This document shows positions 1 to 13,065 of a DNA stretch of 64,000 bases, one piece after another. Source of the DNA: Antitrichia curtipendula (Eukaryota; Streptophyta; Bryopsida; Hypnales; Leucodontaceae); contig OX579636.1 in the NCBI GenBank assembly GCA_951230915.1, positions 28,269,567 to 28,333,566 of the forward strand. The letters are read 5' to 3'. A program made the translations under genes and the position numbers. Under the pieces are notes generated by a model. The model had not been told where the DNA came from. It worked only from the letters and a program-made list of their open reading frames with translations, and ran no database searches. Each line of letters begins with the position of its first letter. Within the stretch, counting starts at the first letter, position 1.

Positions 1-1467
1 ACTTTGTATTTTTTGAAAATTCAAGCGAGTATTGTTGACTTCATGATTACTAATCATCCTAATCTATATGTGAAACTTTGTTCAAGGTCATTCTAATAAA
101 TATTGAATAACTTAGAAGTTTTTTTTAATTTCATTGTCAAAATGGTGAGCTAAAAATATATTGTAAAAAGAGATTAAGTCATTTTAATTGGATTGTATAG
201 ATTGATACCTACACAAAAACATTTGAACCATTCAATTCCAAATAGTGTATCCAACGATCATAATTGGCACTTCATGCCAAGTATTTAATTAAAGTTGACA
301 AAACAAATCCAATAGATGCTTAAAATACAAATATTCCTTCAAATTTCTTATTTTTTCTATACTACTTTATTTTATTCTAAGAAAATAATAACCCTCATAT
401 TTGGCATATGCTTTTAGAAATTTTTTTGCCAACCCTTACCAACTTTGTATAGTAATGAGGTGAAAGTCATGAGGAGTTTTATTTTCCAAGCATCGAAGGT
501 TGAAAAACACAAAAAGTCATTTTTAATATTCAATTTTGAATTCTTAGGAATTACCAAATAAATGAATATCAATTGTTTACTAAATCACTTTCACCATTTG
601 ACTTAACAATTTTTAATTTCTTGTAAAAGTTATAAGTTATAAGAAGTTATAATTTTCAATTGTTTAGTTTTTCTTTCATTCAATACCACCTTGCACTTTA
701 TAAATTTTTTAAAGATGAATATGAAAAAAAAATTGGTTAAATTTTTTTGTGTACATTCTCAACCTATTTTTCAACATATTGACTAAAATGTACAAGTTAT
801 AGTGTATACATTATTATTTTATTAAATATTGAAAGACAAAACTTTATTTTTTGGAAAGGCTAGAAAAGCCTACATTTTGAAGTTTAGACACATTGGACTT
901 GCAGTTGGTGGAGATATTCATTCTAAAATTTTGGAAGGATGTACTTGAACAAGTTAACTTAAAGATCTTGCAATTGGATATTTAAAAAAATAAATATTGA
1001 TGAAAATTTTGGCCTTGCTTTGGAGATAAGTAGTTTGAAGTAGTTTAGGCATCTCAACACCAAAGGACTTTTTAGGGTTAGTTTAGGTTTGAAACCTACG
1101 TTATGTAATTATTTGATAAATATCTATAATATATTTTTCAAGATTTTCATATTCAATCTCCTAAATATGTGGAACTTCAGAAAATGGATTAATTAGTGCC
1201 TTAGAACAAGTCAAGGTATTATGGTAAGGAATAAAGGTAAGTTTATATAATTTTGACCATGATTTAATCATTATTGAACTATCTTGATTCTTGTTAATAT
1301 GTACACTTTCTGAATATGAGATACTAGAGTCATTTTTAGACACATCTTTAATTAACACTTTGAAAATCTATAGTTTATTCAAATAATATTCAAACAATGC
1401 ATATTGAAAGAATCTAGAATCCCCTTCTAATTGTCAACAAGCCATAATTAAAAAAGTTAAAAACTCC
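1..1467. other. AT-rich intergenic DNA
   Basis: No gene is recognisable here. All open frames are short and low in complexity. Near 1055-1072 there is a sequence resembling the right end of the TTAA-bounded family described below (reverse complement close to CTAACCCTAAAAAGTCC), but I could not find a matching left end. Confidence 0.6.
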
Positions 1468-2565
1468 TTAACACCTAAAGTTTCAAGACCATTTTTTGGT
1501 AAAAAAACACTAAAAAAATTGCCATTTTCAATGCAAACAACACAAATTTAAACATTTGTTTCTTTTTCATATCCAAATATAGGATCTTGCATAAAAAATT
1601 TTAACTATATGAATCACAAGGTATAAGCGTTTAAAGTGAAGAAAACAATTTTTTCTGCTCCTAACTTGATTTGATTGAATCCTCTTAACTTAAAATTTTT
1701 GTACCACAACTTGTGAGTTTAAATTCTTTTATGTTCAGTAATTGAGTTGAGAAATCAATACCCCTATGAATTTTGATCTTTAAAAGATTGTTAAGTCAAA
1801 GCAGGTAAGAAATAGAAGAAATGCTAAATTACTTATAGTTCTTAGATGGAATTGAAACACACTAATTCCAAACGTAAGGTTGTTCTAAAATTCAAATTAA
1901 ACCATGCGCAACTTCTTTTTTTGAAAAATTATTAATACTGAATTTATAAATGGATATAATAAATTATTTCTTCAAGAATTTGCTAAGATTGCCTGCAAAT
2001 CAAAAAGCTTCATAACTTTCTCATCACTTTTCCAAATGGAATATTTTAGAATTAGTGTACAAATAAAAGTTGTAGATCTTGAGTTTTAGATTCCATCCAT
2101 ATGATTAGATTCACCAATGCTATCACCTATATTTTTTTAATAATTTTAGAAAGGAAAATTTCAAAACTTCTTTTAAATTCAATTACAAGTAAAGTATTAT
2201 TGTTTTTTTGAGTAAACTTTGTTGGAATGGATTTGAAATGAGGTTCTCTTGACATGGTGTTTATTTGAAATTTTTGTGTGCTTTAAATCTGTGACCTCAT
2301 TTTTTTCAAATCCAATTTTGAACTAGAATCAATGCTATTTTGGCTTGGTCAACCACTCGACATACTTCCACATTTGTAATTTCAGAAAAATTATTATTCT
2401 AGTAACACAAAATCCAACCATTAGATAAAACAACAACTTTATAAAGTATCTCTACAAATTAGGATGACTTTCATCCAATAAATAATGAGAAAAAAACAAA
2501 AAAAATTGATCTATACATCGTTGAGGAAGTGGACATTAGAGTGCTTAAGGGTTAATTAGGGGTTA
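1468..2565. mobile_element. Possible TTAA-bounded non-autonomous element (degenerate)
   Basis: The left end reads TTAACACCTAAAGTTTCAAG. The right end, read in reverse complement, is TTAACCCCTAATTAACCC. Both start with TTAA and resemble the better preserved copies at 13.2, 33.6 and 40.1 kb. The interior is AT-rich and non-coding and contains the phrase AGGATCTTGCA (near 1580), which recurs in other copies. The pairing of the two ends is an inference because divergence is high. Confidence 0.35.
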
Positions 2566-2764
2566 AAGATATGCAAAGTCCATTTCAAGCCTGGCGTTTT
2601 TACTTGTATAATGTCTTGAATTTTAGTACTATTGTATTTGGCATTTATCATGTTTAAATATAATTTTGGACTATAGTTTTGGATGTATATGAATGCAAAG
2701 TCGTACTTCATTACATAATCTTGTACAATGTAAACAAATATGGTCTCCAAGTGACCATCAAAGA

Positions 2765-3426
2765 TTAACCTTTAAATGCCCGAGACACCAACTTTTGGTG
2801 TTGACAATATTTTGAAGTGAAATAAAACTTAACCAAGTTGTTATTTTTAGTAGTTTATATTTTTGAAAAATTCTTTTTGAAGTCTAGTTTTAGCATCAGA
2901 AATACGATTTTGAAAATGATTGATTATGATTTTTCTATTCAAGATTTTGTACAAGGATATCCATTGCAATCTTGACTTTCCACAGTGTTGAGGGCTCTTG
3001 GAAATGAGCCTCAAATACACTAGATCTTGGAGAAAAAATCACATTAGAAATTCATTCAAAAAAATTGTAGAGTAGATTTTGAAAAGTCATAAATTGATTG
3101 GAGTTATGCATGTTAGACCCTTTATCCTCATAATTTTTTGGTGACCAACTTTATAGATTTGACATGTGAAAAAGAGAATTGAAAGATTTCAAATCACTTT
3201 TGTAGGTTTAAGTTTTAACACCCTCATGATCAAACAATATAATCTTTCAATCCATAAGTGATATTGTTGTGTTTTCTTTTCCTACATGATCTTTAACATG
3301 TATAGCTAGAATTTATATGGTTACAATTCAAAAAAATAGATACAACTTATCAAAATGTTGGCTTTTTGTTCAATTTAGAGCAAATTCCTAAAAGCTCAAA
3401 AAAGACCTTGGGCATTTATGGATTAC
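2765..3426. mobile_element. TTAA-bounded non-autonomous element
   Basis: The left end is TTAACCTTTAAATGCCCGAG. The right end in reverse complement is GTAATCCATAAATGCCCAAG. The AAATGCCC(G/A)AG core matches in inverted orientation, so this is a terminal inverted repeat. The right TTAA has decayed to TTAC. No coding capacity is visible. Confidence 0.5.
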
Positions 3427-3544
3427 TAATAGGAATCATCTTCAAATGGTCATTTGGTAGATTAAAGGTAAGAGTTCCTTTATTTTCTTGACTCTATTAT
3501 TCAAAAATGTTTCAATTTCTCTTGTAGATAGTATTATGTGTTTG

Positions 3545-3572
3545 TTTTTTTTTTTTTTTTTTTGGGGGGGGG
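3545..3572. repeat. Homopolymer junction T(19)G(9)
   Basis: A run of 19 T is followed directly by 9 G. Such a junction is prone to polymerase slippage and sequencing error. Confidence 0.9.
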
Positions 3573-3699
3573 TGGATTTCTTTTAATCATTTTATTGCTA
3601 TTTCATGGAGTGATATCACCATTTCTGGATGAATATACACTTTATCTCTTATCATGTTGGGGTTTATTATTTGCACATCATTTTAGATGAATAGATATC

Positions 3700-4320
3700 C
3701 TATCACCCACATTGAACATATTCTATCCATATTTATGTGCTTCAATCACTCCAGTTTCGTCCTATCGCAGAAAACAAAATTCAACGGTAGCCGAGAGAAT
3801 TCAAGAGGGGTACATGATGATCGAGAATGCAGAACCAAGTGAGCCGGGGTGTGTGGGGTGCGAGGTGGGCCTGAAATCCACGATCAAATCCTGGCCGTCG
3901 AATTTGTGTCCGGCCCGTTCTCGCCAACATGCCATCCTGACAGGCCATCCCCGACCAGGGGTCCATATCAGCAATGAAAACCCCCTCTCGTGGTACGCAA
4001 TCATTCTCGCGGAGTTCATTATCAAGGTGCACACAGCACGCTGCAGATGATCTACATTCGCTGTTCGCAAGATTGATTGTACTGAATTTTGGATATGGGA
4101 TTGGGAACCCCACATTACATTACATGGTTCCGTCGGGTACTCGCAGACAGTTGGTCGGGTTGGAAATTGGTTGTACGAAGAAAAAAAAACTGACTCATTC
4201 AAGGCTTCGCTGTTCAAATGGTACGGTAGAGGTACCTATTTCCGATAACTTAAAAAGCATTTCAGTCTGTAGGATATGGGAAATTCATTGAGAAATTGAA
4301 CTCAGAAGTGTGCAAACATA
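3700..4320. other. GC-richer island with overlapping open frames, no gene called
   Basis: This block is clearly richer in GC than its surroundings. It has open frames on both strands (3712-4050 plus; 3801-4217 and 3781-4113 minus), none of which resembles a protein family I know. Openness on several frames at once is expected from fewer stop codons in GC-rich DNA. It could be a promoter, a non-coding RNA locus or an organelle-derived insert; the sequence does not decide. Confidence 0.4.
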
Positions 4321-4729
4321 AGGATGAGGAAGAGTGGAAGAAAAATAAATAAATTTTTTCCTCGCAAGAATTGAATCTTTTATTTAATATAAATGTGGAT
4401 TTTTCATTTGGATCCATTCTAGTCTCATAGACTCACCTATTACGGTTTGCTTTGGCATTTCTTCCTAAGCAAGCATGGAGGAGAGATGAGTGTATGAGAA
4501 GACAGGAACATAGAATCTTTTTCAAAGAACAATGCATACAATTGTTGTCAACAACAGGTCACCCTATAAAGCCATCATGGAGGGCTATTGGAAATAGGTG
4601 CTCCTAATTCATTCACCTTTACAATCAATATCTTCGTTTTAATTAGCTAATAAATTATAAGGATCCTTTTTTGAAGTTACTGGCCTCAGGCAAATGGATT
4701 TTGAAAAATAAATAATCTCATCTATTACA

Positions 4730-5661
4730 TTAATCTTTCAAGTATTGAAGCCTTTTTTTCATCAAATTCCATTCAAATCTGCCATTTCTATCACAAAGTG
4801 CAGAAAGCTTTAGAAATTGTATTTTTCGAATATCTAACCTTAGGATCTTGCACTAGACTTGTATTAGAAGGTGTGGAAGAAAACTTTGAGACTCTAACCA
4901 AGTGGATTGCAAGATATTTGCATTTGAAGTGAAGAAACCTAGATTTTGGGAACCTTGTCTGGCTAGATATTTAAACTTTGAATCTTCTTAGCTTAAATTT
5001 TTTGCACTATAGATATTGAATTACAAAAAAAAATTATGTTGAAGAATTGAACTAAAGGTCTAGGAAAAATATTCAAAAAATACACACTTGATTTTTAGTG
5101 TTTAAAAAATTATTAAATAGAAGTAGGTACAAGATTGAAGGAAAATCTATATTGTTAGTAGGTCTACGATGGAATTCAAATACAATAATCCCAATTGTTA
5201 GATTATTTTAGGAAGAAAACTAAAACTTAGTTTGATTTCTAGTTAGAAATCAAACTTTTTTTCTTGGAAATTTGTGAAAATTTTACTCAAAATTGAATTA
5301 TGTAAGATATTTTTTCAAAAAGATGCTTAGGTTGCTCAAAAAACAAGATTTTCTATTACTTTCTCACCATTAGTCCAAATAGAACAAATCAAAATTTCCC
5401 ATGTAGACAAAAAAACTCTCTATGTGAAACAAATTTTGAAATTTTTATTTTTATTATTTTATTATTTTTGGTGATATCTAATGAAATCTTGCATACCTTT
5501 TGCTCTAGAGCACCAATTCAAATGAAAATTATATTCTTAGAAAGCTAATGGTTTTTTCTGTCTTCAAAAAAAATTCAAAAATCACAACAAAACTAAGACT
5601 ATAAGAACCTACTTCAAATCCATTTTTGTCCCCCAAGGAACAATGGGACTTTAGAGGTTAA
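4730..5661. mobile_element. Possible TTAA-bounded element
   Basis: The right end in reverse complement is TTAACCTCTAAAGTCCCATT, a good match to the family. The interior at 4850 carries AGGATCTTGCACTAGACTTG, nearly identical to the interior of the 33.6 kb copy. The left end (TTAATCTTTCAAGT) is only weakly similar, so the left boundary is uncertain. Confidence 0.4.
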
Positions 5662-6291
5662 AGTGTACAGTGTCACAACTCGTGTTACAAAACCCATCAC
5701 GATTTCATCACGAAAAGATTTCATCCACTTATTTCATCCCATGTTCATAACGAAAACCTATAGTGCAACAAGCATCCTTGTGATTCATCATGCACATGTT
5801 TTCCATGTCTTTTGCAAACAAGATATGCAATGGGAGTATTATTGTAGACTTTTGCAACAATTGTATGGCTTAAAGATTCAAGACTTGATGATGTGCGTGT
5901 AGATTATTTAGACACAAAATTTTGGTTTATATTTTGGAATTCAACAATCTAGGCATGATGATTGTAAATTGAAAAGATGAGGCAATTTCTAGTTTGGAAT
6001 TCAACAGTGCTAGCTTGTGAGCCAATTAATGCAAGCCTACGAGCCATGAGCCTAGGTTTGGTGAGCCTAAAGTTTGAGGACCAAAAAAAAATCTTTTGGT
6101 GGGAAAGGTGAGGATTTTATTTAATTTTTGTGAGGCATTTACACAATGTACTTTAACAACCTATTTTGTGTTCCTTAGCTATAAATTCTCTAAACCACGA
6201 TCTTGGATCCTAAACCAAAAATCTAAAAGAAATACTTCAAAAAATGAAGGCTCATAGACTTTCAAGCTTTCAGGCTTACAAAACTAGCAAG

Positions 6292-6325
<34 letters not shown>

Positions 6326-7445
6326 TGAGGGATATTTTAGCAAAATTTTGTTGAAAAGCATATAAAATTCTTAAGGTAATATTAGTCAATAATTTTTTTC
6401 TTAGTGGATGAAATAATTGTTGTAAATCTTAGGATGTTATTGCTCAATTTTGGATGAATGCATTTTCTTTTGGATGATAAAAAAATTTCAATCATGTCCA
6501 TGCTTTAAAATAACTTCCAATTAATGAAGATTCATTGTCCAAAATAAATGAAATAAAAATTCTTTGGATAATATGTTCAATCAAAATTTATTATATATAA
6601 AACAAAGAAAGTAGAGCATTTTTTAAATCCTTTGAAATTGAAAATTTGATTAGATTACATCACCTAAAATAGACTTGGTCATGATCTATTGTAAACTATT
6701 GTATAAAGACAATACCACTTATAAATCAAGACATCTAGCATTATAAGTTAGAGAAAAAAATCTTTGATTTGATATTACAATATTAACTTTTAATCACTAC
6801 TATTTGTAACTTATTTATCAAATTCAAAGCAAAAAAGACATAGCAATGATTTTGTTGCATTTCTTAGATTACTTGTAATGTCCAATGGGATTCTAAGCCT
6901 TCAATCTATCAAAAATTATCCAACACATTATACTTCAAATTAATTGTAATTCATTGGAAGCTCATAAAAATCAAAAATCTTAAAATTTATGAAGGAATTA
7001 AGTTCAACCCCAAATCACCTAAATGGACTAAATGGACTAAATGGACCTAAATAGCCAAGAAGATATCTTCAAACAAAAAAAATCATAATGTTCTTTGAAG
7101 ATGAGTTGTATGTTTTGGGAAAGTATAGGATTCAAAGAAAGGAATTTGTTGCCTCAATTAGAAGCTATTAATGGGACAATTACTAAATAAAAATTTAAAA
7201 AATAAGTACAATAAAAATATAGGAATCAATTTATTCTTTGGAGGTAATTTAATTACAAATTTTAAAAACAATGCTTTGTAGAATATTTATCTTTTGGCAT
7301 ATTCAAAGTGAATAGAAATGATAATATACTGGAAGCAATCAAATAATTTGCAAACAAAATTAAAAAAACATACTACTATTACATAGTATTTAAATTTTAA
7401 ACAACATTTTTTTCTTTGTATTTGAAACAGAGTGAAATTTTGAAG
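5662..7445. other. AT-rich intergenic DNA
   Basis: No gene is seen. The stretch contains the TA microsatellite at 6292-6318 and a short triplicated CTAAATGGA motif near 7018-7048. Confidence 0.6.
6292..6318. repeat. (TA)n microsatellite, about 13-14 units
   Basis: An uninterrupted alternating TA tract is visible in the sequence. Confidence 0.95.
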
Positions 7446-7582
7446 TAAGGTGAGTATATACATCATGGACCTTAAATCTAGTCCCTATCTATAGTTGTCC
7501 AACACTTTAAGAATTGCATGTTGAACAATTATAGATAGGGATTGAATGGGGTTTAGGGGCCATAATAGGTACACTCACCTTA
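7446..7582. mobile_element. Short palindromic MITE with TAAGGTGAGT ends
   Basis: The left end TAAGGTGAGTATA and the right end ACTCACCTTA are inverted copies. The repeat extends inward through ACTATAGATAGGGACT-like sequence, so most of the 137 bp can fold into one hairpin. The TA at each end may be a target duplication, which would suggest a Tc1/mariner-type origin. No coding capacity. Confidence 0.7.
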
Positions 7583-7985
7583 TACGGTAGTGAAAAAAGT
7601 TTGATTGTGTTCATATTGAGCCAGATTCAATAGGACATGGAATTTTCAATTTGGATCATTATTGAACTTCCTACATGTCTAAAAATCTACAAAATGACTA
7701 CATATTCTACTTATGTGGTACCATATTTGAGCATGATAAGGCATAGATGCTAAAATGATGTCCAAGTGAAATTTGAGAAAGTAGATGTTGAGGAATAACT
7801 TTCTTCATAAAGATTAATAGCACCTACAATGTTCCTTTGAAATATTACAATATTGCAATCAAACAACTGGCTGGGCAAAAGCCTTCACACTGTAAGACAA
7901 TATTTTTTTTTGTTTTAAAATTGGTTTGAAATTTGTTGGTTTGAAATGTGGTGCCTTTAACATAATGCCTCAAATTTGTGTCAAT

Positions 7986-8279
7986 TAAGGTTGGTACACC
8001 CAATATTGCATCCTATCTAAAAATGCCATCCTTGTTTTGTGTATATCTCCAAAATCAATATGTACCTACATGGAAGAATTGATTTTAGAACCTCTATGGA
8101 AAAAAACTTTGAACCTTCATAAATTTTGCATACAGTATTCAAATGCCGCGTTCTTTGGTGCGTTAGAGCCTTCTTTAATTTGCCAACAAGAAAAATATGA
8201 AACATGAAAAATTGACTAGCCTAATAATAGCAACTAAGTACAATAGCAAAAAGTGGCGGTTTTAGGGATGCCCACCTTA
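7986..8279. mobile_element. MITE with TAAGGT ends
   Basis: The left end is TAAGGTTGGTACACCCA and the right end in reverse complement is TAAGGTGGGCATCCC. The ends match over about 15 bp with a few differences. It appears related to the 7.4 and 27.2 kb elements. Confidence 0.5.
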
Positions 8280-8347
8280 GATATATACCCCATATTTTTT
8301 TTGTGCTCATACAAAATAGTGGCAAAAGTTAATGCAATATTCCACAC

Positions 8348-8631
8348 CTAAAGTAATCTAAAGAAGTCTCCCGTAAAAGCAATCATGACACAAGGATACA
8401 TTTTTCTTTCTTCAATGTACCAATAATGTACACTTCAAGAGGTGGTCATTTTTAGTGACAATTGTGTTTCAACTTCAAAAATTTGTAACTAATTCCACAA
8501 ATTTCCAAAAAAATATGAAACTACTTGGGCTAGATGCCAATTCCATTTTTCTTCCTAAAATTTTTTTCTGAAATTTTTTTCAAGGAATTTTGCTCCCTTG
8601 AAAAGGCTATCAGCTCATAAATGGTTGCCTT
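8348..8631. mobile_element. MITE copy homologous to 15,056-15,348
   Basis: From about 8400 to 8630 the sequence aligns almost continuously with 15,105-15,330. Shared blocks include CTTCAATGTACCAA, TTTCAACTTCAAAAATTTG, TAACTAATTCCACAAA and AGATGCCAATTCCATTTTTC. The ends are more decayed than in the 15 kb copy. It is followed directly by TTAACTCCTAAAAGCCCAAG, which resembles a left end of the TTAA family. Confidence 0.75.
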
Positions 8632-8635
8632 AACT

Positions 8636-10280
8636 CCTAAAAGCCCAAGGGGTTTGGACAAAACACAAATGTGTTATAAAATATAAGTTCTTTAACTTTT
8701 TTGAAGTTTGCATCAAAAAAGATGATGTGAAGCATAAAAAGTAGCAAGTGTCCATACGGTCAAAAGTATAAAATTATTTTTAGATTCTCTTCAAATGAAT
8801 TTTGAAGATACAACTTAAAATTTCACCAAAAATACATTTTCTACCTTTAGGATTTGAATTTTTTTTTTTATTGGTCAAAATTGCGGTTTCTATTCATTTG
8901 TAAGAAAATGTATAAGATCTAAATATGAGAACACCAACATTTTAGTCCCAAAATAGTAAGTTTTTCAACACTAGCCAATTCTAGACACTTTGTACTATTT
9001 CTCTTATAAGTTTTGTTTGACCATAGCAATCTAAGTTTTGAATATAAAGACAATCCAATCTTTTAGATTAAAATAAAATAAAATTTGAAAAAAAGTTTTT
9101 TTCTGCGTGAAAATTCTGCCTAAAGTCGGGTAGCGATCAAAAAATGGTCGTTTAAGCACTTAGCAGATTGCCTTAGAGCAGATTGCCTTAGTATGAATAT
9201 TGACTAATCCTGTGTTTTGCTGAAAAGAAAGAATACCATTCTATGGAGCCCAATTGATTTATTGATGAGCATGTCACCAAAAGAGTTTTCTTTACCTCAA
9301 AATGCAGGTAACTACTTAAAATTGGGCCCCTGAAAAGTAGACCACGTTTCATTGTCCAGCCTTTGGCTTGGCTGTTTTGTACTCGGTGGTTTTTTCTTGC
9401 TATGGGTTTCCCATTTGTAAAAAAAAAAAAAAAAAAAAGAAAAAGAGTAGACCACGCCCATTTTGAGCTTTCAATAGGGACTGTCACAGTCCTTGAGCAT
9501 ACAAATCTCAAATGCAGCTTTGGAAGAGCATTTTCCAAGTTCCTATTGCTTTGACATGCCTTTGGCAATTCAGTCCAAGCAATTCCGTCCAAGGACCTGG
9601 GGACCGCTTGAATTGTAATCCATAGACTGATGGACAGCTGGAGATTCGCGAACAAGAAAGATTTGGAGATAGTGGCATACCTTTGAGTACTGTATTGCTT
9701 TTGGAAATGACATACAATTCGAAAAATGTACGGTACCCATGTTGGACACCAGCACGTAGTAGTTAAGAGTGCTCTCGTGCATAGGATATAAATATGAAAT
9801 ATAAAATGAAAATAAAGAAAATCATATACTCTTTGATCCATGCATGGGATGTAAAGTCTTCTACTTTTATTGGTAACACTCCAACATAATGATCCGTGTT
9901 CAACAAAATTGGAAGGTGTCCGAGATTCAATCCGTAAAGGACGGACCGATGACCATAGAAATCATTTTTTTCGGATACTATGGGAGTCATTGGCTTAAAA
10001 ATAATTGCAAAAGCATTCATTGGAAGTCAAACTACTATTAAAGACACCCCCCCCTTTCCAAAACAAAATTATAAGGATGAATAGTTGCACTTTTGTCCTA
10101 CACAAAAGGATTCTTTATCATTCATTGGACACAAAACGTCCGTGGTGTCGTTTATGGCTTAAGCGGTGGACAAAATCAAGTTTTTGTACCTCCACTATGT
10201 ATAGGAATCACATCCCTTTAAGTGAATGCAAGTTGCTTACTAAGAGTATCCTCTAAAATGGATCACAACAAACGAGGCAG
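8636..10280. other. Intergenic DNA with one long unassigned open frame
   Basis: The minus strand is open from 9841 to 9188 (217 codons). The translation has no recognisable domain, is interrupted by a polyphenylalanine stretch encoded by the A(18) tract at 9419-9438, and other frames are also open. I do not call it a gene. A 17-bp direct duplication (AGCAGATTGCCTTAG) lies at 9163-9195. Confidence 0.4.
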
Positions 10281-10285
10281 CAAAG

Positions 10286-11042
10286 TGACCCCTAAAATTC
10301 CATTTATTTGTTCCCTTAGGGGGGACAAATGAAAGTTGGGACAAGTTCCTCTTAATATGTAAATTTTTGGTGCAATTTTTAGAAACTTTTTTTGAAGATA
10401 GGAAAATACATTAGATTTTGGAAAATATAATTTTTTAAATTTCAATCGGTGCCTGAGAGAAAAAACTATGCCACACAATAAGCACAAATTTTAGGTGTTG
10501 AACAAAAACTAAACCTACAAAAAATTTCAAATAAAAATTTCAAAAACTTTTTTTTCATAGATTGTATTTTTTTCTACATAAAAAGATTTGATTCTTTCCA
10601 TATGGATTAGTGATGTGAAAGTTATGGAGTTTCTTGTTTTGCAAGCAATCATAAAAATTTCTTGAGAAAATAATGTATTGCATTCGTTCTTGAAACTCAA
10701 TTTTCACAATTTTTAAAAAGAAAAGTTCCACAAGGTTTTGTATGATTGCTAGAATGATCTCACCATTAGGATTAGTGTATCTCAATTCCACCTTAGAGCT
10801 ACTAGCAATTTATTTTTTCCTTCAAAGTCAAGCCTCCTTCTTAACAATTAAATTTTAAATGTGAAAATCAAAGGGGAGAGGGGATTTTTCTTTTGTAGAC
10901 CTTCAACTCAATTCTTGAATATATAATTTTTTTTAATTCAATATTGGTAGTGCAAAAATTTTAAGCTAAAAATATTGTAAAAGAAATAACAGTTCTAAAT
11001 GTTTTTTGATGAAAAAACAGCCATGGAACTTTACGTGTTAAA
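10286..11042. mobile_element. Possible TTAA-bounded element (degenerate)
   Basis: The left end TGACCCCTAAAATTCCAT resembles the family but with TTAA decayed to GTGA. The right end in reverse complement is TTAACACGTAAAGTTCCAT. TAAARTTCCAT is shared in inverted orientation. The interior is AT-rich and non-coding. Confidence 0.4.
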
Positions 11043-12220
11043 TATCATTTAAATAATTGATATTGAATTACAACTTAAAAATACTATTCTTGGATGCACA
11101 TAAAAAAATTACATAAATAGACACAAGAAAATCTAGATTTGGACTTTGAAGAACTGAAATGAAACTGAATAAAATCAAGTCAGATAAAATAACTATAAAC
11201 AAAAAGCCATGACAAATCTTATTTAAGAAAGAGAAATCATAGAAATGGCACAACAATTTGCCATGCCATTTCCATAATTGTCCTGCATCTTGCTTCTAAT
11301 GGATTTTATTTATATTGTTGAAAGTCCAAGTTTGAATTTACTTGTGCCTATCTTTTGTATTGATGCGCTTCCAATGGTAGTAATCTCAAGTTCTAACTCC
11401 ATCCTAATCAAAAGATAGTGATTTTTTTGAGTCACTGTTTGTCATGATTTATCCATGATGCTTTTACCTACAATGAAATGCACCATTAGTGAGGATAAAA
11501 GGATAAAAAGATAGTGTTACCTACAAATAAATGCCACTTCATCATCCATTCATGTAAAATTGATACAAGACAATTATATATTATTCTACACTGAGCTAAT
11601 TATTTTACGCATAGTGTGACTTTGATATATTAGGGTCATATACTATATTAAGACAAAGACAAGTCAATGTATGTAATTAAGTATTATTTTAATGAAAGTC
11701 AATGGATTTTTTTAATCCTACATCAATAAATAAATTTAAATCCACCGTGAGGTAGGGGAGGGAAAATGAGTCTCTACTCTATCAAGCCCTAAAAGTTAAC
11801 CGTTAAAGAACATTGCAAGTCCTATGGAGATTTTGAAAGCCTAAAATTGAATTTACACATAGTTATTTATTTTAAATGCTTTTAAGCTTGAAAAAAAAAT
11901 TTAGTTTCAATAATTTACTTTTTACTACATTTGAAGTTTTTTCAAAATTGCTAAAATTGAATTTTTTGTGATAATTGAAGATAGTGTCTTGGAAGTTCAA
12001 AATATACCTCTTTTGAACTTTTTCTATCAAATTTCTCATGGTATGAGCTTGAGGAGTACATCAATTATACCATGATATTTGTCAATATCATTATTATTTA
12101 AATCTCATATTATTTTAATCTTTTTTTTTAATTATTATGATTTTTACAAATTAATTAATTAAAAAAATAATTTAAATTTTGGTTTGATTTTTTAATTATA
12201 AAAAAATGAAAAAATGTAGA
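11043..12220. other. AT-rich intergenic DNA
   Basis: I see no gene, repeat or hairpin of note. All open frames are below 65 codons. Confidence 0.6.
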
Positions 12221-13065
12221 CATAAACTAATACATGTGAAAAATACCAATTTTTTGAAATGTGTGTTTTAATGTAGAAATTGCATGAAGTTTGACCAAGC
12301 TTGGACATGAAATGTCCTTTAAGGGTTAATCACATCATTTGTGAAAACCATTAGGTCCAGGAACTATGTCATTTGAAATTTATTGTAGTGAAATTTTGTA
12401 GCATCTGCAATATATCTCTTATTGCCCTTATTGGAGAAATAATATGATCTTTTTGCTTATTAATATTTGAATTTTATTAGTTTATTTTTTCTAGAGAATT
12501 TTGGTAGGAGATTCTAGATGGAACCATCCAAAGATCTATCCTTCCCTACCGTGCTTTTCAATATATAGTAGTTCAATTAATTCCCAACATAAGACCATGT
12601 ATTGTTTTTCAATAAGGTAGGGACTAGGGACATCCAAAATTTGCTACTATAATATTATTTAATAAGATTCCTACATCAATTTTACTTCTAGAGTACAAAT
12701 GATCTTGTAGTGGCCAAACCAAAATTTGGATAGGTTTCAATGAAGCCAATATTGAATGAAAGCTTAATAGAGCAACTTTTCATTCTTACACTGCATTGAG
12801 AATAACAAGGGGACATCTATAATGGATAGATCATGGACCAGTTTTATTTCTCCAATAAGGGCAATAAGAGATATATTGCAGATGCTACAAAATTTCACTA
12901 CAATAAATTTCAAATGACATGGTTCCTGAACCTAATGGTTTTCACAAATGACGTGATTAACCCTTTAAGGACATTTCATGTCCAAGCTTGGTCAAACTTC
13001 ATGCAATTTCTACATTAAAACACACATTTCAAAAAATTGGTATTTTTCACATGTATTAATTTATG
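12221..13065. repeat. Long inverted repeat: 223-bp arms, about 398-bp loop
   Basis: The left arm (12,221-12,443) and right arm (12,842-13,065) are near-perfect reverse complements. Matching blocks include CATGTGAAAAATACC, GACCAAGCTTGGACATGAAA, CCTTTAAGGGTTAATCAC and TATTGCCCTTATTGGAGAAA. Differences are few. The open frame at 12,833-13,018 is only part of the right arm and is not a gene. A transcript crossing both arms would form a long double-stranded RNA. A second smaller inverted pair (about 12,783-12,815 and 13,137-13,172, core ATTGAGAATAA) overlaps it, so two elements may be nested. Confidence 0.85.

Noticed and set aside
9188..9841. A 217-codon minus-strand frame
   Set aside because: No domain, polyphenylalanine from an A tract, competing frames open on both strands, no splice or start context.
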